Shown here one piece after another: positions 38,234 to 48,300 of a stretch of DNA of 64,000 bases (position 1 is its first letter; every line of letters begins with the position of its first letter). The stretch comes from Selenomonadaceae bacterium (GTDB lineage Bacteria > Bacillota > Negativicutes > Selenomonadales > Selenomonadaceae): contig JALFXV010000015.1 of NCBI GenBank assembly GCA_022786545.1, positions 1-64,000 on the forward strand. Direction: 5' to 3'. The translations under genes and the position numbers were made by a program. The notes under the pieces are model-generated. The model was not told the origin of the DNA and ran no database searches. It saw nothing but the letters and a program-made list of their open reading frames with translations.

Positions 38234-40246
38234 CTACACTTCCTTAATACCGCATGACAATAAATACTGGTAAATAGCATCATAGTATTCCCTATTTCTT
38301 GTTACATCTTCTTCACAATCAACACCTTTAGGAACAAATATTATCATTCCCTGCCTTGCCCTTGTGAGTAAAACACGATAAGAATTTACTAAATACCTTT
38401 GTTGTTCCGCCTTCCTTCTTTTATTCCATTTAGACCCCCTAAAAGAATAATAATCCCAATCTTTTCCATTTTTGCTGCGCCTAAGATCGGCATCCCAGCA
38501 GACAACTGCCCAATCTATTTCCAACCCCTGAACTTTAAATTCGCTAGCTACAACCTCCATCATATTAGATGATCTTAAATCATTACTTGCGGCAAGAAAC
38601 CAATTTTTAACATCAATATCTTTAGACACATATATGCCTTCTGGCCTTAACCTCTGTGCACTGCTGCAGGCAAGAACGCCACACCGCTGCGAACCTCGCA
38701 CTTGAGCTTTTGCCCACTTTTTTGCAACGTGAATGTCTCTAGTGATGTATATTGGGTATTTTCTAGATATAACATCATATATATCTTTAGCCATAGCTGG
38801 CTCATTAGCTAAAAGGGAATCTACAAATTGGCACTGCTTATCAGCCCTAAAGGAGCGAATAGACGTCTCCAAATGCAATTCTTTCATTGTGTGGCATCTA
38901 TCACAATTCTTAATCGCATTTATATCAATATTTTCATCTTCTATCTGCATAAAAATTGATGGCGAATAATACATCTCCCAATCGGGGAAATCTTCAATGC
39001 CACACCTGAACCATTCATTTATTCCTACTTCTCCATCATAAATATCTTGTCCCAAGCCAACCAAGCAGATCATGACAGCCCAATCAGTGTGCCTATCCAT
39101 GATGCTATACAGCAAATGAGGTTCACTCACAGACATGGCTGGAGCATTATTATGCTTATGTGCCATTTTTTCTCTATTCCAAACCCTTTGTGCCTCATCA
39201 AAGATGAGAACATTTTCGGGAGTTGGCCTATTATGTTGAGAATTGTCTCTCTTAAACGCAAAGCTACTTTGAATAAGTGTATCAATAGCAACTTTGGTTT
39301 GATTATTAAATTTTATTTTTTTATCTAATTTAGCTTTTGCCTTAACACTTTGTTTAAGTGCTTCTCGCAATACTTCGACCAAGGGACCGTTTCCAGATAA
39401 ATATACACTAAGATTTTCTTGGCCACTGCCAAGGTTTTTCGCAACAACATCTAAACCAACTAGTGTCTTGCCAGCACCAGGTACACCAGTTACAAAACAA
39501 ACACATTTCTTCCTATTTGCTTTTGCATAAGATATTATTTCATATATTTTTAATTCACAAGCATTTATATTATCTTGTCCTGCTTCTGAATTAGCAATTT
39601 GACTCAAATTATGTGAGCTATATGCTTCTACAGCAGCTGAAATAATTGTCGGCGTCGGGTAATATGGCGAATTAAACCACTTTGCAAAATCTATATTTTC
39701 ATTATCCCCATACCGTTCACACAGGCTAGTAACTTTAGGAATAACCGTCTCGATATTCTCACGCTGAAGATAAATCTGTTTATCAGGATAGCAATCCAAT
39801 GATTGCTCTTTTGCATATTCAGGCGCATGTGTTGCTATCAAAATTGGGCATACATACAGGTTCTCAGATTCTTTGTGAAAATTTTTGATATCCAAAGCAT
39901 AATCTTCCGCTTGTTGCGCATCTTGGACTGTAAAAACTTTTTTGCCGTTCTTAAATTCTAGCGAAAATACCATGTGACGAATCAGTAAAATAACATCAAT
40001 TCTCTTGCCAAGGCGAACAATGTCATATTCAAAAATAATATCTCCTTCTATACCACATGCCTCAAGCCTAGATTGCAGTTCCGATATTTGATATTCCCAT
40101 GCATTAGACTGTTCCTTATTAATATCGAAAGATTTCTTCACCAAATGCCCAATTATGGACGTAGAATTATCCCTTATAAATCCCGGTATAGAATTACAAT
40201 AATATGCCTTTCCAGTTTGTAGCGAAAAACTATATTTGTTCATCAT
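38234..40246 (-). CDS. DUF2075-type helicase with N-terminal PD-(D/E)XK-like region
   Basis: GKRIDVILLIRHMVFSLEFKNGKK; Walker A CFVTGVPGAGKTLVGLDVV; NVLIFDEAQRVWNREKM; NSYRVLLTRARQGMIIFVP. Confidence 0.85.
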   Translation of the reverse strand: MMNKYSFSLQTGKAYYCNSIPGFIRDNSTSIIGHLVKKSFDINKEQSNAWEYQISELQSRLEACGIEGDIIFEYDIVRLGKRIDVILLIRHMVFSLEFKNGKKVFTVQDAQQAEDYALDIKNFHKESENLYVCPILIATHAPEYAKEQSLDCYPDKQIYLQRENIETVIPKVTSLCERYGDNENIDFAKWFNSPYYPTPTIISAAVEAYSSHNLSQIANSEAGQDNINACELKIYEIISYAKANRKKCVCFVTGVPGAGKTLVGLDVVAKNLGSGQENLSVYLSGNGPLVEVLREALKQSVKAKAKLDKKIKFNNQTKVAIDTLIQSSFAFKRDNSQHNRPTPENVLIFDEAQRVWNREKMAHKHNNAPAMSVSEPHLLYSIMDRHTDWAVMICLVGLGQDIYDGEVGINEWFRCGIEDFPDWEMYYSPSIFMQIEDENIDINAIKNCDRCHTMKELHLETSIRSFRADKQCQFVDSLLANEPAMAKDIYDVISRKYPIYITRDIHVAKKWAKAQVRGSQRCGVLACSSAQRLRPEGIYVSKDIDVKNWFLAASNDLRSSNMMEVVASEFKVQGLEIDWAVVCWDADLRRSKNGKDWDYYSFRGSKWNKRRKAEQQRYLVNSYRVLLTRARQGMIIFVPKGVDCEEDVTRNREYYDAIYQYLLSCGIKEV

Positions 40247-40395
40247 AATCCCCCACTCCAAGATGCCCCAACCAATTCTCCTGCACCATTCAACACTTTC
40301 CAATAAACATTAGCCATCGCCATAGCAAACAACAAACAAAAATCGTCTACTGCTTTTACTATTTTAGACTGTTTTCCCAACGATAATATTCTCAA

Positions 40396-40779
40396 TCAAT
40401 ATTCCTGCAATTTTGCAATCAATCCTAAATCTGCTGGAAGCCACGCCACACTATTCAATTCCGAGCGAAGAAGCCACTTAGCAGCTTCATGCTCCTTTAA
40501 CACATAATCTTTCTGTTTTAATTTGCACAAAAAGCAATGCATCGTCAGATGAAAATTAGGATAGTCATACTCCACTGTTTCAAATAATTCCCCTATTTCA
40601 ACCTCCATATCAAGTTCTTCTTTCAACTCACGGGCTAATGCCGTTTCTTTACTCTCTCCTGGCTCTATTTTTCCACCTGGAAATTCCCAGCCATCTTTAA
40701 ATTCACCGTAACCACGCTGGGTAGCAAAAATCTTTTCCCCGTCCTGAACAATCGCGGCAACAACTTCTATCTTTTTCAA
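40396..40779 (-). CDS. Nudix (deoxy)nucleoside triphosphate pyrophosphohydrolase (MutT-like)
   Basis: MKKIEVVAAIVQDGEKIFATQRGYGEFKDGWEFPGGKIEPGESKETALARELKEELDMEVEIGE. Confidence 0.92.
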   Translation of the reverse strand: MKKIEVVAAIVQDGEKIFATQRGYGEFKDGWEFPGGKIEPGESKETALARELKEELDMEVEIGELFETVEYDYPNFHLTMHCFLCKLKQKDYVLKEHEAAKWLLRSELNSVAWLPADLGLIAKLQEY

Positions 40780-40851
40780 ATCTCAAAACCTCACTCAATA
40801 TACAAAACTGCCATATCAAAATAAAAGCTAATGCAACTAAATGATATATCA

Positions 40852-43815
40852 TCAAATAACCTCACTGGTGATATAATCATAAATATCTTCCCGCACTGGC
40901 ACATCCAATTGCCAAAAAATCTCTACAGCCGAAGTTCCAGCCATCGTAATTTCTTCGCATCCATAAGCACTCATGCGCCCCAAATAATAAAAACTCTTAG
41001 CTTCTTTATCATCTTTATTTTTACGCACAAATAAATCAACTGCTGTGCCATTTTCCTTGGCATGCAGAAACTTCTTTACATCTTCTGACGCCTTGGTACG
41101 TTTATTTTTAGAAATAGCAATCAACTGGCTGTTGTTCTCAAACCTATCATGATATGCTGTAGTTTCACTGATATTATCTGCTTTATCATAATTTATAAAC
41201 ACAGGAAACGTATTAGTATCGCCATCATATTTATAGCCACCAATAATTAATGAAACTACATTTTTCGACCAATTCAAAAGCCTGCATACCTCCTCATAAT
41301 CATACTTCTGATACAACTTAAAGCCACTATCGCAATATCCACCACGATAATTTTTTTCATATCTCTGCAAGGCAAAATCTATTAATTCTCTTAGCATAAC
41401 AGCAAAATCCGTATTTTTTATGCACTGCTCAAATACCTCAGAAACCTTATAATCCCCACCATCAGCAGTAATAAATATGCACTCTGCAAAAGTCCCCTTG
41501 GCTGAACCCGTAGCAAAATCCGCTGTCATGATATTTATCAAATTCTGCCGTGTATTCCGTTTAAAAGCAATACTATATTTTTCCTGCAAAAGCACTTCCA
41601 ACTTAGCAAATAAATTATTTTCACCATCTAAAATTAAGGACAGCAATTCCAACTCATGGGGACGCTTGCCATCACCAAATTTACGCGATATAAACTCAAT
41701 AAATTTATTTTCTAAATCACTCAACTTGATGCCATATCCATCCTTTTCATATTTGCTCAAAAAGATATGATATGAGCCCAGTAATTTACTATGAAAAATA
41801 CAGGTAACATCCATCTCACCATATAAATCAAAATCCAACAAAGCAGGAATCCGCCCCAATTTATTGCGCAATTTCTGGTAATTTTCCTTGATAATTTTCA
41901 CATCACTCAAATTTGTGCTATCTATGGACTGGAAAATCTTTTGCTTCGCAATTTTATCAAAATGAATGGTAGAGGAACCTGGTATAACACGATTTCCTTC
42001 CATAACACAGCGCCGAATATTATCCTTGTTGTAACTCCTGTCGCCAGATAAGGCAATCGGTATCATAAAATTATTCTCTACATAATTACCAATAAAATCT
42101 AAAATTACCACATATTCCTTATCCTGATATTTTCTAAGTCCACGTCCTAACTGCTGGGTAAAAACTATTGGACTTTGTGTAGGACGAAGCATTATTACCT
42201 GATTGATTTCAGGTATATCCACACCCTCGTTAAAAATATCTACAGAAAAAATATAATCCAAATAATCTTCCGCAAGATTATCTGTTACTAATTTCTCAAT
42301 CGCCTTTTCACGTTCCGATTGTGAATTATTACCTGCCACGCTGACAGTGCGATAATAATTTCCCGTATGAGGATTTATCTTTTCATTCATTTTTTCCGAC
42401 AATAATCTGGCTTCCTCATTGTGACTGCAAAAAATTAACCCCTTGACACGCGAACCACTAAAGCCATAAAAATTAGCCTTTTCCAAAACATAATCCACTC
42501 TGGTATCTGCCGTAAGTGTCTGTAGTGCCTTTTCAATATCTATATCCTTCAGCTTAACATCATCAATGTAGGCATCAGTAATGCCGAAATAATGAAATGG
42601 ACATAAAAAATCTTCTTCCAACGCCTGTTGCAACCTAATTTCATAGGCGATATTATAATCAAATAATTTATAAATATCGTAGCCATCTGTACGGTCTGGA
42701 CTGGCTGTCATGCCCAACAAAAATTTTGGTTTAAAGTATTCTATGATTTTTTTATAGCTTGCGGCACCACTTCTATGAGCCTCATCAATAATGATAAAAT
42801 CAAAGTCATCCGGTGCAAACTGTGATAGATTATCTTCCTTTGCCATAGATTGCATCGTGGAAAATAAATACTTTTTTTCTATATCCTTTTCAGTCCCTGA
42901 CAACAAACCAACTTCATCTTCGGCTCTTTTGCCTAGCACACGCAAATAACTTTTCTGAGCTTGCTTAGCAATCTGCTCTCTATGCACCAAAAATAGCATC
43001 CTGTTAGGCGCAAAATCTTTCACAGCAAAAGCAGAGGCATAGGTTTTACCTGTACCAGTAGCAGAAATTAGAAGTGCCCTCCGAGCTCCCTTCTTCTTCA
43101 AGGAACGCATATTATCCACGAATTGTGACTGCATCAGATTAGGCTGAAGCTTTGTTATATAATTACCTGCATTTTCATTTATGCCAATAAAACCGGCTCC
43201 CTGCCTTAATACCTTTTGTGCCTCATAATTTGTCCTGTAAATATCCGCAATCTCTGAATAAGATTTTGTACTTTCATCGTCCCATAAATCACAAAATCTA
43301 GCATAAATATTATCTGTATATTCACCCTGAGCCAAAGAAACTATTTTGGTATTCCATTCCTCGTTGCGCGTCAAAGCATTGCCGGTCAAATTGGCTGAGC
43401 CAACAATCATGCGATATTCTTCGCCCTTGCGGAAAATATATCCCTTAGTATGAAACCCTCTTTCATCCGCACAATAAAACCTCAACTCAATATTAGCGAA
43501 ATTGTTCAGTATATCTAATGCTTTAGGCTCACTAAAAGATAAATAATCTGTCGTAATTATTTTGCCACGCACATTATTTTGCTCTAACTCTTGCAACGTC
43601 TGCAAAAGAGGCGTTAATCCACTCATGGTAATAAAAGCTACGCTGATAAAAAATTCATCACAATTATTTAATTCCGCTTCCAAGGTGGTCAAAACCTTTT
43701 GCCCCAGCTTATTGTTATTAAAAACAAACTGTGGTCGATAATTTGCATCAGAAATAACCTCTTTATTTACAAAAGCTGTTTCTAATCCCTTATAAATTTT
43801 CTCATGTACATTCAT
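40852..43815 (-). CDS. PLD-nuclease + SF2 DEAH helicase, DUF3427-like C-terminus
   Basis: HTKGYIFRKGEEYRMIVGSANLTGNALTRNEEWN (PLD), LLISATGTGKTYASAFAV, FIIIDEAHRSGAASY, VFTQQLGRGLRKYQDKEYVVILDFIGNY. Confidence 0.9.
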   Translation of the reverse strand: MNVHEKIYKGLETAFVNKEVISDANYRPQFVFNNNKLGQKVLTTLEAELNNCDEFFISVAFITMSGLTPLLQTLQELEQNNVRGKIITTDYLSFSEPKALDILNNFANIELRFYCADERGFHTKGYIFRKGEEYRMIVGSANLTGNALTRNEEWNTKIVSLAQGEYTDNIYARFCDLWDDESTKSYSEIADIYRTNYEAQKVLRQGAGFIGINENAGNYITKLQPNLMQSQFVDNMRSLKKKGARRALLISATGTGKTYASAFAVKDFAPNRMLFLVHREQIAKQAQKSYLRVLGKRAEDEVGLLSGTEKDIEKKYLFSTMQSMAKEDNLSQFAPDDFDFIIIDEAHRSGAASYKKIIEYFKPKFLLGMTASPDRTDGYDIYKLFDYNIAYEIRLQQALEEDFLCPFHYFGITDAYIDDVKLKDIDIEKALQTLTADTRVDYVLEKANFYGFSGSRVKGLIFCSHNEEARLLSEKMNEKINPHTGNYYRTVSVAGNNSQSEREKAIEKLVTDNLAEDYLDYIFSVDIFNEGVDIPEINQVIMLRPTQSPIVFTQQLGRGLRKYQDKEYVVILDFIGNYVENNFMIPIALSGDRSYNKDNIRRCVMEGNRVIPGSSTIHFDKIAKQKIFQSIDSTNLSDVKIIKENYQKLRNKLGRIPALLDFDLYGEMDVTCIFHSKLLGSYHIFLSKYEKDGYGIKLSDLENKFIEFISRKFGDGKRPHELELLSLILDGENNLFAKLEVLLQEKYSIAFKRNTRQNLINIMTADFATGSAKGTFAECIFITADGGDYKVSEVFEQCIKNTDFAVMLRELIDFALQRYEKNYRGGYCDSGFKLYQKYDYEEVCRLLNWSKNVVSLIIGGYKYDGDTNTFPVFINYDKADNISETTAYHDRFENNSQLIAISKNKRTKASEDVKKFLHAKENGTAVDLFVRKNKDDKEAKSFYYLGRMSAYGCEEITMAGTSAVEIFWQLDVPVREDIYDYITSEVI

Positions 43816-43887
43816 TTTCACAGCTTCTTCCACCTTTTTCACAAAATATCTGCCAAATAACAAAAATTATCACATAAATTCACCAGC

Positions 43888-44151
43888 TTAAATACCAGTG
43901 TACCGCCCAGCCAATTCTTCTACATCCTCATCATCTAGCACTCTCCAATAATCATTAACCACTGCCATCTGATTGCACCTGTAATATCTCTGGCAATACT
44001 TTTCACACAAAAAGCTATCCACTATATCCACATCAGGCAAAATACCGCCACGGCGGCAACGCCACATACATCCTTTGGCATCCACTATATTGCCATACTC
44101 TGCAATTTTATCTAGAAGCTGATGCCTGCTTATATTTTCCACTGCACACAT
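43888..44151 (-). CDS. Small Cys-rich hypothetical protein
   Basis: MCAVENISRHQLLDKIAEYGNIVDAKGCMWRCRRGGILPDVDIVDSFLCEKYCQRYYRCNQM; 72 bp upstream of the chosen helicase start. Confidence 0.55.
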   Translation of the reverse strand: MCAVENISRHQLLDKIAEYGNIVDAKGCMWRCRRGGILPDVDIVDSFLCEKYCQRYYRCNQMAVVNDYWRVLDDEDVEELAGRYTGI

Positions 44152-44316
44152 AATGATCCTTCCCTGTTACCCAAAAGTTGTTATATCCATTGTATCACAT
44201 CCCCTAAAACAAAACTACTTTTACCAAACAATAAAGCACTATGTCTTTTCTCCCCAAAATAAAACTGCCGCATGTAGCAATTTTCATCACGCAGCAGTTA
44301 TAATCGGTATTCAGAT

Positions 44317-44529
44317 TCAATGTACAATATGCAAAGATGCGGCTAGTTCCCTGATTTCTGACAGCGTCAGCTCCGTAAATTCAGAGATTTCCTCATATGG
44401 CTTATTGGCTTTGAGCATTTTAATTGCTGTTGCCTTGTTTGCCTGAGTAATTCCTTGGCTAATTCCCTGGGTAATCCCCTGACTATACGCCATATCCTCA
44501 TGCTCCATTATAGTCTGCATGTAAGTCAT
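44317..44529 (-). CDS. Putative intragenic C-terminal antitoxin in the Rpn gene
   Basis: minus strand ggaaGGGAGcgtgattatATG; in-frame ATG at 44529 (MTYMQTIMEHEDMAYSQGITQ...). Confidence 0.4.
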   Translation of the reverse strand: MTYMQTIMEHEDMAYSQGITQGISQGITQANKATAIKMLKANKPYEEISEFTELTLSEIRELAASLHIVH

Positions 44530-45171
44530 ATAATCACGCTCCCTTCCATCGTCATTCCTTAGAGCCCGAACTTCTTCATCCAAATCCTTGGTATAATCAT
44601 CAGTTACTTCTCCAGTTGAGATATAACCTATAAGACTAGCCAATTCCTTGCTTATCCTGTGCCTATCCCCCTCAGTATTGATAAATACACGGGTTACGCC
44701 ATCATCTAAGACAAGGCTGTGATCCTCGTTGCAAATAGCATTGAAAGTATATTTAGCAAGGCCTCTGCCAAATGGATCGAAAGTACAGATAAAAATAACA
44801 TAGGATTTGCGCAGCTGGCTATATCTTTCGCCCTTCTTCAAGGCATTGTTATCCATAGTGGATACATAATATCTGGTTCGTCTGCCAAGAAATTCCTTAT
44901 AGCTATTATCCATCTGCATCTCAATGTCATAGGCAACACCATCTTCGTCAATAACAAATAAATCAAGGCGTATTCCCTTGCTCTTTAAATTTGCCTCAAA
45001 ACTCTTTTCGTGTTCCATATACGATATTGATTTTATTTTGATGCCGAGAATACACTCTATCAATTTTTTGCACAATTCCTGCTTTTCCATGACCAATCTG
45101 AACATGAAGTTATTGCGCAGTGTCAGCTTATTCCATTTTGCTATCCGCTTATCTTTTCTCAAATTACTCAT
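44317..45171 (-). CDS. Rpn family nuclease/putative transposase
   Basis: NFMFRLVMEKQELCKKLIECILGIKIKSISYMEHEKSFEANLKSKGIRLDLFVIDEDGVAYDIEMQMD; SQGITQGISQGITQ repeat. Confidence 0.88.
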   Translation of the reverse strand: MSNLRKDKRIAKWNKLTLRNNFMFRLVMEKQELCKKLIECILGIKIKSISYMEHEKSFEANLKSKGIRLDLFVIDEDGVAYDIEMQMDNSYKEFLGRRTRYYVSTMDNNALKKGERYSQLRKSYVIFICTFDPFGRGLAKYTFNAICNEDHSLVLDDGVTRVFINTEGDRHRISKELASLIGYISTGEVTDDYTKDLDEEVRALRNDDGRERDYMTYMQTIMEHEDMAYSQGITQGISQGITQANKATAIKMLKANKPYEEISEFTELTLSEIRELAASLHIVH

Positions 45172-45301
45172 ATCAATGCGTCCTCACATCAATTTTTATG
45201 TACATATGTATTGTAACATAAAAGCAAAATATATTCAATCAAGGCTTTATAATTCACCTTTCTCGAAATTTTGTGCTGTAGATATTAAAATGGAAAATAG
45301 A

Positions 45302-45346
45302 AAACCTGCATGTCCGCCCATACCATACGTCCATGCAGGTTTTAAA
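45302..45346. terminator. Hairpin terminator
   Basis: aaaacctgcatgtccgcccataccatacgtccatgcaggtttt. Confidence 0.75.
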
Positions 45347-45360
45347 TTGTAAGATATTAA

Positions 45361-48300
45361 TTACCGCTTATACCTGTCAGCCAGCCCCTTGAGCCATGCA
45401 GACCTTTCCTTGGTCAGCATGCCCGGCGTCATGCGCCAGGACCAGTTGCCATCGGCAGTCCCCGGCAGGTTCATGCGATGCTCGCCGCCCAGCCCCAGCA
45501 CGTCCTGCATGGCGATAATAGCCATGCGTGCCTCGGAGGCATAGGCATGCTCTACCAGCTTTTTGCCCAGCTCCTCAGGAGTTGCCCCCGGCACGCCCAG
45601 CATGTTGGCAATAGCCTCAGCCTCGGCACGGGAAGCATTCTCCTTCAGCCAGCCCACGATGGTATTGTTATCATGGGTACTGGTATAGACGATGCTGTCC
45701 TCAGGCTCCACGAAATTGATACGTCCATTCTCGTTGAAATGCAGCTCGAACTGCAGCACCTTCATGCCAGGGAACTGGCAGTCCTGCCTCAGCTGCTCCA
45801 CCTCGTCGGTAATCACGCCCAGGTCCTCTGCCACAATCGGCACATCCCCGATAGCTTTCCGCACCAGGTCGAAGAACGGCTTGCCAGGGCCCGGACGCCA
45901 TGCACCGTCAATGGCGGTCTTGGCATCACCATCAACCTCCCAGAAGGACTCAAAGCCCCTGAAGTGGTCAATGCGCACGATATCCACCTGCTTCAGGATA
46001 TTCTTGAAGCGGCGAATCCACCAGTCATAGCCATCCTTCTTCATGACCTCCCAGTTATACTGAGGGTTGCCCCAGAGCTGGCCGGTCTCGCTGAAATAAT
46101 CAGGCGGTACACCTGCCACCTTGTAAGGCCTGCCGTTCTGGTCCAGCTTGAACAGCTGCTGATGCGCCCAGGCATCGGCACTATCCTGGGAAACGAAAAT
46201 CGGCATATCCCCCATAATCCTGATACCCTTGTCGTTGGCGTACTTCTTCAGAGCCTGCCACTGCTTGCTGAAGATATACTGCTCGAACATTACCTCCCCA
46301 ATCTCATAGGAAAGCTGCTCCTCCATGGCCTCCAGCGCCACCTCATCGCGGCGGACGAACTCGGCATCCCATTCATTCCAGCCCTTGCCATTATGCCAGT
46401 CCTTTAATGCCTGGAACATGGCATAATCCCGGAGCCAGTACTGGTTGGCATCCACGAATTTCTGGAAATCCTCCCGGTCTTCCTTGATGCTGGTGTTTAA
46501 GAAATTGATATACGCCTTGAACATCAGGGACGGCTTCAGCATCTGCGCCCAGGAATAATCCGTCTTGCCGGTGTCCACAATGGAAGCATCCTGCAAATCC
46601 CCCTCCGTCAGAAGCCCCATATCAGCCAGACGCTCAAGGGAAATCAGCAGCGGATTGCCGGCGAAGGCAGACGGTGAAGCATACGGCGAGCTGCCTGCCC
46701 CGATAGGGTTCAGCGGCAGAATCTGCCATATCTTCTGCCCGGACTCAGCCAGGAAATCCACAAATTTGTACGCCTCAGGCCCCAGGTCGCCTATGCCGAA
46801 TGGTGACGGCAGGGAGGTAGGATGCAGCAGCACGCCGCACTGGCGGGTGCCCTTTGCCAGGGCTGCCGCTGCCGGCTTGTGCTGATAGACAAGGCCGGTA
46901 TAGCCCGGCACGTCCACTTCCATCCTGCCCCGCATAATCCTGATGTCCTGCCTGTCCCCCAGGGCATCCACCATGATGCCTGCTGCCAGATCACGCACAT
47001 CCAGGGAAACATGCCGCTGCTCGCTGCTGCGGTTAATCAGGACAATAAATACCTCATTTTCCGCATCCATGCCAAAGACATCCTTCTGGTTGTCAATCAC
47101 ACGGGCATAGCCATATACGTCCCCCTTGGCATAGATAGGCAGGATGCTGCCTGTCTGCAGCGCCGTATGCTTGTTGCGCAGATGGATAAGCTTCCTGGTC
47201 CACTGCCTGAGCTCCGCATCGCCATTTTCCCAGTCGTAGGTACCGCGGCAATACGGGTCACGGTAGCCCTGCAAGCCGATTTCATCGCCATAGTAGACAC
47301 TCGGCACTCCTGGGAAGGTCATCTGCCACAGAATAGCCGCCTTGGCACGCTGAATACCCTTGTGAAGCCGTGCCCCGTCCAGCCTGTACTGGGCCTGACG
47401 GACGGCAGGCACACCCTCCTGGCTAGGCGCCTCACCCAGCAGTGTAAGGATGCGCTCCCTGTCATGGCTCCCCAGAAGATTCATCATGGCATAGAAGTTC
47501 TGCTTCGGGTAGTTCTCCATCAGGCTCTTGAGCCGCCTGGAAATCTGCGCCGCATCCGCATGCCCCAGCAAAAAGTCCAGCACCACCTGGCGGAAAGGAT
47601 AGTTCATGGCAGAGTCCAGCTCCTGGCCGCAGAGATACTCACGGGACACGCCATAGGCGCTCTTGTTGGAAGCATCCTCCCATACCTCCCCCAGCATGAC
47701 GGCATCCTTATCCACTTCCTTCAGTACCTTGTAGAAGGTCTGGGTGAATTTCTCCGGCAGCTCGTCCACCACATCCAGGCGCCAGCCGCTGATGCCCTGC
47801 TTCATCCAGTATTTCAGCACGCTGTCCTCATTCTCGATGATGAACTTCATGTAGGAAGGGTTTTCCTCCTTGACATTTGGCAGGGTACTGAACCCCCACC
47901 AGCTCTCATAGCCGTTTGGATAGTTGTTGAAGCAGTACCAGTCATAATACGGTGACTCCTTGGACTGATAGGCTCCCAGCGTATCGTAGTGGCCGTACTT
48001 GTTGAAGTAGCGGCTGTCATCGCCTGTATGACTGAACACGCCGTCCAGCATGATGCGGATGCCCATTTTTTTTGCATCGGCACAGAGCTGCTTCAGGTCC
48101 TCATTGGTGCCCAGAATCGGGTCTACCTTGTGGTAGTCACCGGTATCATAGTGATGATTGCTGGCAGACTCAAAAATCGGGTTCAGGTAGATAACCGATA
48201 TGCCCAAATCCTTGAGGTAGCCCAGCTTCTCCCGGATACCTGCCAGATTGCCTCCGAAGAAGTCATAGGCAACGATTTCCCGGGTATCAGGGTCCTTGTA

